Of a stretch of DNA of 64,000 nt, positions 8,845 to 18,430 are shown piece by piece. Source of the DNA: an uncultured Prevotella sp. (GTDB taxonomy: Bacteria > Bacteroidota > Bacteroidia > Bacteroidales > Bacteroidaceae). The stretch spans positions 50,299-114,298 of the forward strand of contig CALUFN010000081.1 in the NCBI GenBank assembly GCA_944319945.1, read 5' to 3'. Numbering within the stretch: the stretch's first letter is position 1; each line of letters starts with the position of its first letter. Under the pieces are notes generated by a model. That model had not been told where the DNA came from. It did no database searches and saw only the letters and a list, made by a program, of their open reading frames with translations. Made by a program: the position numbers and the translations under genes.

Positions 8845-9522
8845 TTATAATTTAAATATCGGGTCTTCCATATACGCCTCCTTATTGAAATGGTAAAGGG
8901 CGGCTCCGCGTTTTGATGTTATCTTATCTATGTAATCGGTCTTTTCTATATACTCTATTGTCTTGATCCTTTTCCTGAAGTTTCGCTTGTCGATGTTTTC
9001 TCCGAGAATGGCTTCATATACATTCTGTAATTGCGTGAGCGTGAACAGGTCGGGAAGCAGGTTGAAACTTAACGGTTCCGACGATATTCTCCTGCGCAAC
9101 AGCGTTATGGCTTTTTTCACCATGTCGTTGTGGTCGGAATATAGTTTGGGCATGTCGTCGAGATTGACCCATTCCACTTTATGCTCCTCTAACAGGCTCT
9201 TGTCGTAATCCTTCACGTTGATCAATGCGCAATAAGCAATTGAAATCACCCTTTCTCCCGGGTCTCGGTCTATTGCTCCGAATGCGCCGACCTGTTTCAT
9301 ATATATGTCTTTCAGTCCGGTTAATTGATAGAGTACTCTATTGGCCGCATCGTCAAGGCTCTCGTTCTCTTCTACGAATCCTCCATAAAGAGACCATTCG
9401 CCTCTTCCAGGATCCATTTGTCTTTTTCCGATGAGTAATTTTAATTTCTTATCTTCAAAGCCGAAAATTATGCAGTCAACCGATACAAAGACTTTTGAAT
9501 GCTCTTTATAATAATTTGTCAT
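8845..9522 (-). CDS. araR: AraR, Nudix-type transcriptional regulator of arabinose use
   Basis: A 225-residue protein with an N-terminal Nudix-like domain (residues about 10-145) and a C-terminal winged-helix-like domain, as in the NrtR family; in Bacteroides a member of this type, AraR, represses arabinose genes and is released by L-arabinose. The Nudix box keeps G48, E54 and R62, but the three glutamates of REUxEE are replaced (RVLYQL), so it should bind and not hydrolyse its ligand. I place the start at ATG 9522; a longer TTG start at 9558 would put the first codons in an intergenic hairpin. The gene sits inside the operon it probably controls; a candidate operator is at 12687-12702. Confidence 0.85.
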   Translation of the reverse strand: MTNYYKEHSKVFVSVDCIIFGFEDKKLKLLIGKRQMDPGRGEWSLYGGFVEENESLDDAANRVLYQLTGLKDIYMKQVGAFGAIDRDPGERVISIAYCALINVKDYDKSLLEEHKVEWVNLDDMPKLYSDHNDMVKKAITLLRRRISSEPLSFNLLPDLFTLTQLQNVYEAILGENIDKRNFRKRIKTIEYIEKTDYIDKITSKRGAALYHFNKEAYMEDPIFKL

Positions 9523-9552
9523 TACCTTATATTTGATGTTTCCCTGCCTTGA

Positions 9553-9596
9553 TGGCAAACAAGCAATCTGTCTTTATTATTATAGCTTGTTTGCCA
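9553..9596. repeat. Intergenic hairpin between the symporter gene and araR
   Basis: Perfect 12-bp arms (9553-9564 and 9585-9596, core TGGCAAACAAGC) with a 20-base loop. It has no T-run on the minus strand and so looks like a partial terminator or mRNA-stability element that separates transporter and regulator levels. It supports the araR start at 9522. Confidence 0.65.
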
Positions 9597-9621
9597 CAAG
9601 TGCAGGTGGCTTGTCTTGAGT

Positions 9622-11376
9622 TTACCAGAAATAAGCATAGAACGCGGCGCAAAGCGCAACGACGCCAAGTGAGGCCACTATGTCCCACTTGTTCCAGCTC
9701 TTGAGTATCTGTGTTTTATATTCTTTTGTGAACGTGATTGCCTCAATTTGTTCGGCGCTTGGCTTCGGCGTGAAAATTGAAATCACAATCATCAGGACGA
9801 TTATGAATACAAGCAGCCAAATCTCAAATACGAGCCAGTTTGTCTGCCAAAACCAAGTCGTACTTTCCCAAAAAGCACCTTCCATCACGGCGTTCCCGTT
9901 TTTCGTTATTACATTGGTTAACAGGCGTACCATGCCTATGACGAATCCTCCGATCAGGCCCCATTGTCCGGCTAACGGGGTTATTCTCTTTGAGAATATT
10001 CCCATCGTGAATACTGCTACCATTGCCGGCGCAAGCAAGGATTGTATGTTTTGCAAATAGCTGTAGAGCGTGTCCATGCTCATCATTACCGGCATCCAGA
10101 TTAAGCCGAGTATTACGACTACGACGGTAGCAATTCTTCCTACCAATACGTAGTGGGCCTCACTCTTGCCCTTTCTCATCGGTTTGTAGAAATCTTCCGT
10201 AAAGAGGGTTGCGCATGAATTGAAGAATGCAGCCAAAGATGCTACTAATGCGCAGATGAAACCAATGGTTACAATACCTTTTACGCCGGCAGGTAAGATG
10301 AACTTAACCATTTGTGCGAAAGCAGCGTCGGTGTCAGGTTCAGTCGTTCCTGCTTTCAGCGAGAACTCAAATGTGCTTGTCGGGTCTTCTGCAAGTGCGG
10401 CTGCAATCATTCCCGGTATAAGGAACATGAATACAGGTAATAATTTGAAATATCCTGCGGCTATCGTTCCTCGGCGCGCACGTTTCATTACCTCTTCATT
10501 CGCTTCTCCTTTTCTTTGGCCGAGCACGCGTTGTACGATATGTTGGTCTGTACACCAGTACCAGAATCCGATAATACTTGCGCCAATGAAAACTACGAAG
10601 CCCGGATATTCCTTATACATAGGGTCTCCTTCTTCCCAGTGGAACATGTGGGTCGTGCCGTAACCGTCGTGCAGCTTACCGCAGAAATCCATCATGGTAG
10701 TCCAGCCTTCGCTGATGCTTCCGCCTCCAAGTGTGGCAAGGCCGAGGAATAATACGAGGAAAGAGCCGATGATAAGTATTGGCGTTTGTATCGCTGAAAG
10801 AGTCATTACGCCCTTCATTCCTCCGAATACGGTGAATATGGCCGTGATTACGATTAGGCCTATGGCTCCGTACCAGAAAGGTATGCCAAGTAAGTATTCA
10901 AAGAATATGCCGCCTGTGAATGCCGTAACGCTCACTTTTGTCAATATGTATGCTACAAGAGTGATTATTGACAGCCATGAGCCTGTGGCTTGGGTATAGC
11001 GGAATTTTAAGAAATCGGGCATTGTGATTATTTTGCCCAGTTTGTTGTTTAGCAGTTGATAGAATGGCACAAACAGCCATCCGAGAATAAGAATCATCCA
11101 TCCTTGCATTTCCCAGTGAGCCATGCCTACACCGTCTTTTGCTCCAGTTCCGGCAAGTCCTACAAGGTGCTCCGAACCTATGTTGGCGGCAAATATGGCA
11201 GCACCGATAATGTACCAGGGTTCGCCTTTTCCAAACAGGTAGTCTTCACTGTTTGCGCCTTGTTGCGTTCTTTTGTCTTTTTGGATGGAGCGGTAGACGG
11301 CCCAACCAACCAATACGACTCCGACTATTAATATCGCCCAGTCGAGCCAAATAAATTCATGAGTGTTCCAATTCAT
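9622..11376 (-). CDS. Sodium:solute symporter family sugar transporter (probable arabinose uptake)
   Basis: A 584-residue inner-membrane protein of the SSS family (SGLT-like), with about fourteen hydrophobic segments and the N-terminal family features (EDYLFGKGEPWYIIGAAIFAANIGSEHLVGLAG). It should move a sugar into the cytoplasm with sodium ions. Its place between the mutarotase and araR, in an operon with araBAD, makes L-arabinose the most likely substrate; this comes from context, not from residues. Length fits sugar symporters of this family. It lies 28 bases after the mutarotase gene. Confidence 0.88.
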   Translation of the reverse strand: MNWNTHEFIWLDWAILIVGVVLVGWAVYRSIQKDKRTQQGANSEDYLFGKGEPWYIIGAAIFAANIGSEHLVGLAGTGAKDGVGMAHWEMQGWMILILGWLFVPFYQLLNNKLGKIITMPDFLKFRYTQATGSWLSIITLVAYILTKVSVTAFTGGIFFEYLLGIPFWYGAIGLIVITAIFTVFGGMKGVMTLSAIQTPILIIGSFLVLFLGLATLGGGSISEGWTTMMDFCGKLHDGYGTTHMFHWEEGDPMYKEYPGFVVFIGASIIGFWYWCTDQHIVQRVLGQRKGEANEEVMKRARRGTIAAGYFKLLPVFMFLIPGMIAAALAEDPTSTFEFSLKAGTTEPDTDAAFAQMVKFILPAGVKGIVTIGFICALVASLAAFFNSCATLFTEDFYKPMRKGKSEAHYVLVGRIATVVVVILGLIWMPVMMSMDTLYSYLQNIQSLLAPAMVAVFTMGIFSKRITPLAGQWGLIGGFVIGMVRLLTNVITKNGNAVMEGAFWESTTWFWQTNWLVFEIWLLVFIIVLMIVISIFTPKPSAEQIEAITFTKEYKTQILKSWNKWDIVASLGVVALCAAFYAYFW

Positions 11377-11403
11377 TTTTATTAGTTTTAGGTAAAGTCT
11401 TTA

Positions 11404-12570
11404 TTATTTTATGCTAAACTTATATGCTACGTGGCTGTAATATTTTTCACCTGGCTTTAAGTATGGCGAGGGCCAGTCTTTCTTATTCGGAGAATCAGGA
11501 TATTTCTGGCTTTCGAGGCATACTGAAACATGTTTAGGATATTTAATACCATGTTTGCAGCTTACGCCTGTACCCTGAAAGTTTCCGGTATAGACTTGCA
11601 CGCCGGGTTCGTTTGTAAACATTTCAAGATAAATTCCGGTTTGTGGTGAATATAATGAAGCCGCAACCGTCTTATCGTCGCCTTTGCCGTTCTTGTATGT
11701 GTTTAGACACCAGTTATGATCATATCCCGATGCATTCTTAATTTGGTCGAAGTCTGTATCGTTGATTGTTTCGCTTATGGCATGGGCTTTACGGAAGTCC
11801 ATAGGTGTGCCTTCAACCGGTTTGATTTCTCCAGTTGTCATGTAAGTCGAATCGGCAGGAGTGTAATTATCCGCATTAATGTATAAAACCATATCCATTC
11901 CTTCTTTCGACGGGTCTCCGTTAAGATTGAAATAGCTATGATTAGTCATGTTGACTACAGTCTCCTTATCTGTTGTCGCCTCAAACACTATATCTATCGT
12001 ATTGTCGGAAAATATCTTATATGTAGTGGTTGCTTTTACCGTTCCGGGGAAACCGTTGTCGCCGTCAGGTGAAACCAAACTTAATTGTAATGTCGAATCG
12101 TTGATCATATTTGCATCATACACTTGATACATCCAACCTGAAGGCCCACCATGTAAGCAATGCCCGAAATTATTAGTAGGCAATTGTATTGTTTGTCCGT
12201 TTACGGTAAATCTACCTTTATTAATCCTGTTCGCATATCTGCCAACGGAAGAACCAAAATCACTTGGGCTATTAACCGTGTCCGCATATTGGGCAATATT
12301 GTCATAGCCAAGTACTACATCCGTGGGCTTTCCGTTTTTGTCAGGTACTACTAAAGATACGATACGGCCGCCAAAGTTTGTGATGCAGACTTCCATGCCT
12401 TTTGTATTCTTTAGGGTGTACAACTTTACTGGCTTCTCATTGATCGTCGTGTCAAATGCGTTCGGATCAAGACCGGAAACGGTAAGATCACTTTCTGTTT
12501 GGGTGGAACAAGCCGATATAGCCGTTATTGCAAGGCCGATACCGATGAAGTTTGATTTTATGCTCTTCAT
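11404..12570 (-). CDS. galM: Aldose 1-epimerase, lipoprotein form
   Basis: A 388-residue mutarotase that interconverts alpha and beta anomers of aldoses. It has a lipoprotein signal peptide with the lipobox cysteine at residue 21 (AITAISAC), so it should work in the periplasm, unlike the second copy at 13999. Family motifs: NHSYFNLNG with the catalytic His, YDHNWCLN, and the catalytic Glu region CLESQKYPDSPN. It is the first gene of the arabinose operon and probably readies incoming sugar for the adjacent symporter. A palindromic candidate operator lies about 117 bases upstream. Confidence 0.9.
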   Translation of the reverse strand: MKSIKSNFIGIGLAITAISACSTQTESDLTVSGLDPNAFDTTINEKPVKLYTLKNTKGMEVCITNFGGRIVSLVVPDKNGKPTDVVLGYDNIAQYADTVNSPSDFGSSVGRYANRINKGRFTVNGQTIQLPTNNFGHCLHGGPSGWMYQVYDANMINDSTLQLSLVSPDGDNGFPGTVKATTTYKIFSDNTIDIVFEATTDKETVVNMTNHSYFNLNGDPSKEGMDMVLYINADNYTPADSTYMTTGEIKPVEGTPMDFRKAHAISETINDTDFDQIKNASGYDHNWCLNTYKNGKGDDKTVAASLYSPQTGIYLEMFTNEPGVQVYTGNFQGTGVSCKHGIKYPKHVSVCLESQKYPDSPNKKDWPSPYLKPGEKYYSHVAYKFSIK

Positions 12571-12686
12571 ACAAACTGATTATTAAGTTTATGATATTTG
12601 GTGTAAAATTACAATTTAATTTTGTTTGTACATAATTTTGTTTGAAAATTTATGGTATAAAAACGTATTTTTACTATTTTTGTGTT

Positions 12687-12702
12687 TTGTACGTATGTAC
12701 AA
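12687..12702. promoter_or_regulatory. Candidate AraR operator (16-bp palindrome)
   Basis: TTGTACGTATGTACAA: two perfect 6-bp half sites (TTGTAC/GTACAA) with a 4-base spacer, upstream of the first gene of the ara operon. On the minus strand it overlaps a -7-like TATCTTG (12700-12706). A partial second half-site, TTTGTACATAA, lies at 12625-12635. I saw no other copy in the window. Assignment to AraR is inferred from place and symmetry. Confidence 0.5.
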
Positions 12703-12754
12703 GATAAGGTTTTAAAAGACCTGTGGACATTGAACGTTTGAACGGAATAGCATT

Positions 12755-12791
12755 AACAATAAAAGAGCCAACTATGGGCTCTTTTATTGTT
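12755..12791 (-). terminator. Terminator after galK
   Basis: A perfect 15-bp stem (12755-12769 with 12777-12791) with a GC core (GAGCC/GGCTC), a 7-base loop and an A-rich/T-rich flank built into the stem, so it can work in both directions. It lies 17 bases beyond the galK stop and separates the galM-galK unit from the ara operon. Confidence 0.8.
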
Positions 12792-12807
12792 GATACGAAT
12801 TTTTGAT

Positions 12808-13968
12808 TTAGCAAACCTTATGTGCACCGTCGTTGATAACAACGTTATAAACTTTCGGCTGTCTACCAAATTTTTCTTTATATTCGGATGTGGCGTCACT
12901 TATGAACTTATCATAAAGTTCGTCTTTTACAAGGTTGATTGTGCATCCGCCGAAGCCTCCGCCCATGATCCTACTTCCTGTCACTCCGTGTTTGCGTGCT
13001 ACGTCTACCAAGAAATCGAGTTCTTCGCATGAAACTTCGTAGTCTTTGCTGAGGCCGTCATGCGTTTCATACATCTTTTGGCCGACAGTCTCATAGTCTC
13101 CGGCATTTAATGCGGCGCAAACAGCTAAAACCCTGTCTTTTTCACCGAGAACGTATGTAGCTCTCTTAATGTCTTCTTCGCTTACGTCGCCTTTAATCGA
13201 TTCAAGCATATCCCAATTTGCATCGCGCAAAGTTTCTATGGTTCTGTCCGGGTATCTCTTCTTCAGTGCTTCTACAACGTTTTCACAGCTCTTTCTCCTG
13301 TCGTTATATGCGGATGACGCAAGTTCGTGCTTTACTACAGAATCAAGCAATACCAGTTTGTAACCGATGGGCTCAAACGGATAATATTCAAACTCACGGC
13401 TCCTGCAATCCAAGCGCATCAATTTGCCTTTTTTGCCGAATATGCTGGCAAATTGGTCCATTATTCCGCAGTTTACTCCGCAATAGTTGTGCTCCGTTGC
13501 TTGTCCGGCCAACACCATGTCCCATTTCGAGACTTTGTTGTCGCCGAATAAGTCGTTAAGTGCGTATGCGAAGCAGCTTTCCATTGCTGCAGACGAAGAC
13601 ATTCCTGCTCCAAGTGGCACGTCGCCGGCAAAAGCTATGTTGAAGCCTTTTACGTCAACGCCGCGTTTCTTCATTTCTTGTATGATTCCATAAATGTAGC
13701 GTGCCCAGCTTGCGCGCGGACCTTCAGGATCGTTGATTTTGAACTCAACTCTGTCTTTCAAGTCTATGGCGTATGCCATGACCGTATCCGTCCCGTTGGG
13801 ACGTATTTCACACATGATGCCTTTGTCTATGGCACCAGGGAAAACGAATCCGCCATTGTAGTCCGTGTGTTCTCCAATGAGATTGATACGTCCCGGAGAC
13901 TCGTAAATGTTTCCCGTCTGTCCGTCAAAATGCTTGATAAAACGGCTCCTTACAAATTCAATGTCCAT
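12808..13968 (-). CDS. galK: Galactokinase
   Basis: A 386-residue GHMP-family kinase that makes alpha-D-galactose 1-phosphate from galactose and ATP, the first step of the Leloir pathway. All three family motifs are present: the galactokinase signature GRINLIGEHTDYNGG near residue 26, the ATP-binding GAGMSSSAAMES near 116, and GGGFGGCTI near 338. Full length. It follows the cytoplasmic galM with a 30-base gap, so the two form a mutarotase-kinase pair. galT and galE are not in the window. Confidence 0.96.
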   Translation of the reverse strand: MDIEFVRSRFIKHFDGQTGNIYESPGRINLIGEHTDYNGGFVFPGAIDKGIMCEIRPNGTDTVMAYAIDLKDRVEFKINDPEGPRASWARYIYGIIQEMKKRGVDVKGFNIAFAGDVPLGAGMSSSAAMESCFAYALNDLFGDNKVSKWDMVLAGQATEHNYCGVNCGIMDQFASIFGKKGKLMRLDCRSREFEYYPFEPIGYKLVLLDSVVKHELASSAYNDRRKSCENVVEALKKRYPDRTIETLRDANWDMLESIKGDVSEEDIKRATYVLGEKDRVLAVCAALNAGDYETVGQKMYETHDGLSKDYEVSCEELDFLVDVARKHGVTGSRIMGGGFGGCTINLVKDELYDKFISDATSEYKEKFGRQPKVYNVVINDGAHKVC

Positions 13969-13998
13969 AATTATTGATTATTAAGTTTTATGTATTTG

Positions 13999-15084
13999 TT
14001 ATTCTAATCCGAATTTATATATGGTCTTTTGCTTGTATTGCTCGCCAGGCTTCAGGATTACTGATGGGAAGTAAGGATGATTGGGCGAGTCTGGGAAGTG
14101 TTGTGCTTCAAAGCAAATTGCACTTCGTCTTGGGAATGTCGCCCCGTGTTGTCCATTGTATCCGTCAGCCCAGTTGTCGGTATAGAACTGAACTCCCGGC
14201 TCTGTAGTATATACGTCCATAGTGCGGCCGCTTACAGGGTCTTTAACGCGTGCGGCGAAACTAAGTTCTCCTTCTTCCTTCTTATTAAGTACGAAACAAT
14301 GGTCATACCCTGCGCCGTTTTTGATTTGCTCGTTATCAGCGTCGATGTCTTGTCCTATTGTCTTAGGTGTGCGGAAATCGAATGGGGTATTGTTTACGAA
14401 TCTTATTTCGCCGGTAGGTATTGATGTCTCGTCAATCGGCAAATAATAGTCTGCGTTAATTTCGCAAATTAGATTGTCTATAGTCGGGGTGGGGTCGGCG
14501 ATTCCTGCCAAGCTGAAGAATCCGTGACTGGTAAGGTTGATAATGGTTTTCTTGTTGGTGGTTGCCATATATTCGATGATCAGCTCATTGTCGTCGTTAA
14601 ATATGTAGGCAACCGTTATTTTTACTTCTCCCGTGTAGCCTTCTTCACCGTAAGAAGAAACATAGTTTAGAATCAAGGTCTCGTCATTCATCCTTAAGGC
14701 GTCCCACACTTTTGCGTTGAAGCCTTTGGCTCCTCCGTGTAATGAGTTCGGCCCGTTGTTGATTGCAAGTTGGTATTCTTTGCCGTTGAGTTGGAATTTT
14801 CCTTTGCATATCCTGTTTCCGTACCTTCCGATTAGCGTTGAAAGATATGGCTCCGGGCTGTTTATCACGTCTTGTATGCTGTCATGCCCTTGTATGATAT
14901 TTGCGTAGTTACCGTTTTTGTCAGGCACCATTATTGCGACTATGGCACCTCCGTAATTTGTAATAGCTACTTCATTACCATATTTATTCTTTAGGATATA
15001 TAAATCTGTCTTTTTCCCGTTTATCGTGGTTTGAAAGTCTTCCCGTTTCAAACCACATAAGCATTGTGTTTCATTCGTGTTCAT
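13999..15084 (-). CDS. galM: Aldose 1-epimerase, cytoplasmic form
   Basis: A 361-residue mutarotase without a signal peptide, which should make alpha-D-galactose for GalK in the cytoplasm. It shows SHGFFSLAG (catalytic His), YDHCFVLN and CFEAQHFPDSPN (catalytic Glu region). It shares the family layout with the lipoprotein paralogue at 11404 but differs widely in sequence. First gene of a two-gene unit with galK; a -7-like element lies about 30 bases upstream. Confidence 0.93.
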   Translation of the reverse strand: MNTNETQCLCGLKREDFQTTINGKKTDLYILKNKYGNEVAITNYGGAIVAIMVPDKNGNYANIIQGHDSIQDVINSPEPYLSTLIGRYGNRICKGKFQLNGKEYQLAINNGPNSLHGGAKGFNAKVWDALRMNDETLILNYVSSYGEEGYTGEVKITVAYIFNDDNELIIEYMATTNKKTIINLTSHGFFSLAGIADPTPTIDNLICEINADYYLPIDETSIPTGEIRFVNNTPFDFRTPKTIGQDIDADNEQIKNGAGYDHCFVLNKKEEGELSFAARVKDPVSGRTMDVYTTEPGVQFYTDNWADGYNGQHGATFPRRSAICFEAQHFPDSPNHPYFPSVILKPGEQYKQKTIYKFGLE

Positions 15085-15114
15085 AATATTAATCTTTTAG
15101 TTAGAAACTTATTT

Positions 15115-15123
15115 GCAAAGTAA
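15115..15123 (-). promoter_or_regulatory. -7-like element for galM-galK
   Basis: TTACTTTGC on the minus strand, one mismatch to TAnnTTTG, at a suitable distance from the galM ATG. No convincing -33 TTTG is seen. Confidence 0.4.
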
Positions 15124-15187
15124 CTTAAAAAAGTCGAGAAACACGAATGAAACGCATTAAAATATTTCGTTTTATTGTTAAAAACGA

Positions 15188-16474
15188 TTAAACGCATTCA
15201 TTTAGTAAGTCGGCTACTATGTAACTGCTACCTCCTACGAAAATGAAGTCGTCTCCGTCGGCATCGTCTAATGCTCTTTTATAAGCGGTTTTAACATTGG
15301 GATAGCAACTTGATTCCAGCCGTAGTTTGTCGGCAAGCCCCTTTATCACTTTTTCGTCAATGGCGCGTTTGTTGTCGGCTTTAGTGAAATAATACACCGC
15401 ATTTGACGGCAACATGCTCATCACCGTTGAGACGTCTTTGTCGTCGACCATGCCGAAAACGATGCGCATTTGTTTGCACTTCTGTGCTTTTAATTGTGCG
15501 CTTAAATATTCCCAGCCGCCTACGTTATGCCCCGTGTCGCATATTACCGTAGGATTGTCCTTTATCTTTTGCCAGCGTCCAAGCAGGACGGTATTTTGTG
15601 TTATGTTGGCAAATCCCGCTTTTACGTCTTCGTCTCTTATTGTCAGTCCTTGCTCCTTGAGTTTTTTTACTGCGCAAAGAATAGTCGCCGTGTTCTTTAT
15701 TTGGTACGTTCCGCCTAATTCCCCGTTAATGACTCCGAACGTTTTGGTCGTATATGTTATGCCTCCTTGACGGTTATGCACGGCTTCAGATATTTCATTC
15801 TCGTCTTCGGCGAATGTTATATGACTGTTGCATGCATGTGCCTTGTCTTTGAACACGGGCTTGGTCTCTTCAACGCTTTCTCCGATGATAATAGGTATGC
15901 CGCTCTTTATTATGCCGGCTTTTTCGTAGGCGATTTTAGCTAAGGTGTTACCTAAGAATTGCGTATGGTCTAAACTGATGTTCGTGATTATTGAAAGTAT
16001 GGGTGTTATTATGTTCGTGCAGTCGAGCCTGCCGCCGAGTCCTACCTCGATTACGGCAATGTCGACGTCGTTCTCGGCAAAATACTTGAATGCCAATGCC
16101 GTGGTCAGTTCAAAAAAACTTGGGTGGAGGGGCTCGAAGAAGTTCCGCTCGTTTTCAACGAAGTTGATTACATATTCTTTATCAATGCATACGCCGTTTA
16201 TCCTTATGCGTTCGCGGAAGTCCTTTAGGTGAGGGGATGTGTATAAGCCCACTTTGTAGCCTGCCTCTTGGAGGGTTGACGCAATGGTGTGCGAGCATGA
16301 GCCTTTCCCGTTGGTTCCGGCTACATGTATTGTTTTGTACTTCTTATGCGGTCGGCCGAAATGTTCGTCAAGTTTGACGGTGTTATACAACCCCTCTTTA
16401 TAAGCAACAGCGCCCACTTTTTGAAACATAGGGACGCTGTTGTATAAATATTCTATAGTTTCTTCGTATGTCAT
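15188..16474 (-). CDS. folC: Dihydrofolate synthase / folylpolyglutamate synthase
   Basis: A 428-residue Mur-ligase-like enzyme that adds glutamate to dihydropteroate and extends polyglutamate tails on folates in the cytoplasm. The P-loop HVAGTNGKGSCSH is near residue 50, and the FolC-type region YTSPHLKDFRERI lies near 78. The central Mur-ligase domain and the C-terminal domain (CDTGHNVGGW near 312) follow. Full length. It starts 18 bases after dnaJ stops on the same strand. Confidence 0.94.
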   Translation of the reverse strand: MTYEETIEYLYNSVPMFQKVGAVAYKEGLYNTVKLDEHFGRPHKKYKTIHVAGTNGKGSCSHTIASTLQEAGYKVGLYTSPHLKDFRERIRINGVCIDKEYVINFVENERNFFEPLHPSFFELTTALAFKYFAENDVDIAVIEVGLGGRLDCTNIITPILSIITNISLDHTQFLGNTLAKIAYEKAGIIKSGIPIIIGESVEETKPVFKDKAHACNSHITFAEDENEISEAVHNRQGGITYTTKTFGVINGELGGTYQIKNTATILCAVKKLKEQGLTIRDEDVKAGFANITQNTVLLGRWQKIKDNPTVICDTGHNVGGWEYLSAQLKAQKCKQMRIVFGMVDDKDVSTVMSMLPSNAVYYFTKADNKRAIDEKVIKGLADKLRLESSCYPNVKTAYKRALDDADGDDFIFVGGSSYIVADLLNECV

Positions 16475-16492
16475 TTGACAGGTTTACCCGTT

Positions 16493-17668
16493 TTAGTTGA
16501 AGTAGTTCTTAAACTTCTGGAATATGGTCTGCTTGGTGGCGTTGTCGCCCTTGAAGTTGTCGCTCTCGCGCATTTCCTCCAAAGCGTTCCTCTCCTTTGA
16601 GTTGAGTGTCTTTGGCACGTAAACGCTGATGTTTACCACCATGTCGCCGATGCCTCTGCCGTATCCTTGTACTGCCGGCAGGCCTTTTCCCCTTAAGCGT
16701 AAGGCTTTACCCGGCTGTGTACCCGGTTCGATCTTGATGCGCACCCTTCCACCGTCTATTGTCGGAATCTCAACGTTGCCGCCGAGTGCGGCTGTAGGGA
16801 AGTCGAGAAGCAGGTTGTAAATCACGTCGTTGTCATCGCGTACAAACGTATCGTTCGGTTCTTCTTCTATGTAAACCTGTATGTTGCCGGGTATTCCGTT
16901 GTGGCGACCGGCGTTACCCTTGCCGGGAACGTTGACCACCATGCCTTCAGATACTCCGGCTGGAATGTTTATCTCGACGACTTCTTCGCCTTTTACGACT
17001 CCGCTGCCTCCGCATACGCGGCACTTGTTTTTTATGACGGTGCCTTCGCCGCCGCACGTCGGGCATACGTTCTGTGTCTGCATCATTCCGAACAGGCTTT
17101 GCGTGGTATGTGTTACTACGCCGCTGCCATGACATGTGGGGCAAGTCTCTTTAGGACTGTTGCCTTCGGCTCCGCTGCCGTGGCAGTGGTTGCAGGTGAC
17201 GTCTTTTTTCACCTTGAATTTCTTGGTGACACCTGTTGATATCTCCTGCAATGTCAGCCTTACTTTCAGGCGCAGGTCCGAGCCCCTTTGTTGTGCGGGG
17301 CGGCGCTGTCCGCCTCCGAATCCGCTTCCGCCGCTGAATCCTCCGAATCCGCCACGGCCTCCGAATATGTCGCCGAACATTGAGAATATGTCGTCCATAC
17401 TGAAACCGCCGGCACTGCTGAAGCCTCCGAAACCGCTTTCTCCGCCCGGTCCGTTAAAGCCGAACTGATCGTATTGCTTTCTTTTCTGCGGGTCGTGCAA
17501 CACGTCGTATGCTTCGGCGGCTTCCTTAAATTTTTCTTCAGCCTCCTTGTTACCCGGGTTCCTGTCCGGATGGTATTTGATGGCTATCTTCCGATAAGCC
17601 TTTTTTATTTCGTCTTCTGAGGCGTCTTTGCTCACGCCAAGAACCTCATAATAATCTCTTTTTGCCAT
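16493..17668 (-). CDS. dnaJ: Chaperone DnaJ
   Basis: A 391-residue type I Hsp40 co-chaperone that brings unfolded clients to DnaK and triggers its ATPase. Domains in order: J domain with HPD at residues 33-35, a Gly/Phe-rich linker (about 70-125), the zinc-binding region with four CxxCxGxG repeats (about 150-220), and the C-terminal beta-sandwich client-binding domains. Encoded after grpE, as is common; dnaK is not in the window. Confidence 0.97.
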   Translation of the reverse strand: MAKRDYYEVLGVSKDASEDEIKKAYRKIAIKYHPDRNPGNKEAEEKFKEAAEAYDVLHDPQKRKQYDQFGFNGPGGESGFGGFSSAGGFSMDDIFSMFGDIFGGRGGFGGFSGGSGFGGGQRRPAQQRGSDLRLKVRLTLQEISTGVTKKFKVKKDVTCNHCHGSGAEGNSPKETCPTCHGSGVVTHTTQSLFGMMQTQNVCPTCGGEGTVIKNKCRVCGGSGVVKGEEVVEINIPAGVSEGMVVNVPGKGNAGRHNGIPGNIQVYIEEEPNDTFVRDDNDVIYNLLLDFPTAALGGNVEIPTIDGGRVRIKIEPGTQPGKALRLRGKGLPAVQGYGRGIGDMVVNISVYVPKTLNSKERNALEEMRESDNFKGDNATKQTIFQKFKNYFN

Positions 17669-17803
17669 TATTTAGTATAAAATATGTGAAGCCCGGCCGT
17701 TCTGTGTTGACGCAATCAGCCTGTCGCGCATGCATGCTTGCGTCATGACGGGCCGGCACTTCTTACAATTTTCCCGTTTTTTACTGTCGCAGTCGTTCTT
17801 TTA

Positions 17804-18430
17804 TTACTGTCCTACGGCGACTTTCGCATGCCTTATCACCTTGTCGTTGAGAGTGTATCCCGTCTGTACGCAGTCAAGCACTTTTCCCTTCTTGTCGTCT
17901 CCCATGCCGGGAACCATTGCCACCGCCTCATGGAAGTTTGTGTCAAAGTCGGCGTCAGAGGTGTCGATCTTCTTCACTCCGAGGCTCTCCATTATCTTGT
18001 TGGTTTTCTGGTATATTAATTGCATGCCCTCCTTCAGCACGCCGGCGTCATCGGTCTTTTCAGAACTTGCTAAGGCGCGTTCCATATCGTCTATTATCGG
18101 GAGGAAGGCTTGTACGGCTTTCTCCGAGCCGTTCAATATCAGTTCGGCCTTTTCCTTCAGCGTGCGTTTACGGTAGTTGTCAAATTCGGCCACCGAGCGC
18201 AGGTACTTATCCTTCAGTTGTGCAACCTCTTCAAGGGCTGCGGCCAACGGGTCTTTTTCTTCTTTCTGTTCAGGTTCCGCCTCTTCTCCCGTTCCGTTTT
18301 TTTCTTCGGTGTCTTCAGCACCTACAGTCTCGTCTTTGGCGTTACCTGACTCTTTGGCATTCTCGTTTGCCTCTGATTGCGCGTTTTGGGCGCATTCCTC
18401 GTTCTTTATGTTTTCGTTTTCCTCTTTCAT
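17804..18430 (-). CDS. grpE: Nucleotide exchange factor GrpE
   Basis: A 208-residue protein that releases ADP from DnaK and acts as a thermosensor in the Hsp70 cycle. The acidic, low-complexity N-terminus is followed by the coiled-coil region (AEFDNYRKRT near residue 100) and the C-terminal GrpE domain (FHEAVAMVPG, VQTGYTLNDKVIRHAKVAVG). I chose ATG 18430; an upstream ATG at 18493 touches the ABC-F stop codon (TAAATG) and would add 21 residues that include a hydrophobic, non-typical start. Gap to dnaJ 135 bases. Confidence 0.93.
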   Translation of the reverse strand: MKEENENIKNEECAQNAQSEANENAKESGNAKDETVGAEDTEEKNGTGEEAEPEQKEEKDPLAAALEEVAQLKDKYLRSVAEFDNYRKRTLKEKAELILNGSEKAVQAFLPIIDDMERALASSEKTDDAGVLKEGMQLIYQKTNKIMESLGVKKIDTSDADFDTNFHEAVAMVPGMGDDKKGKVLDCVQTGYTLNDKVIRHAKVAVGQ

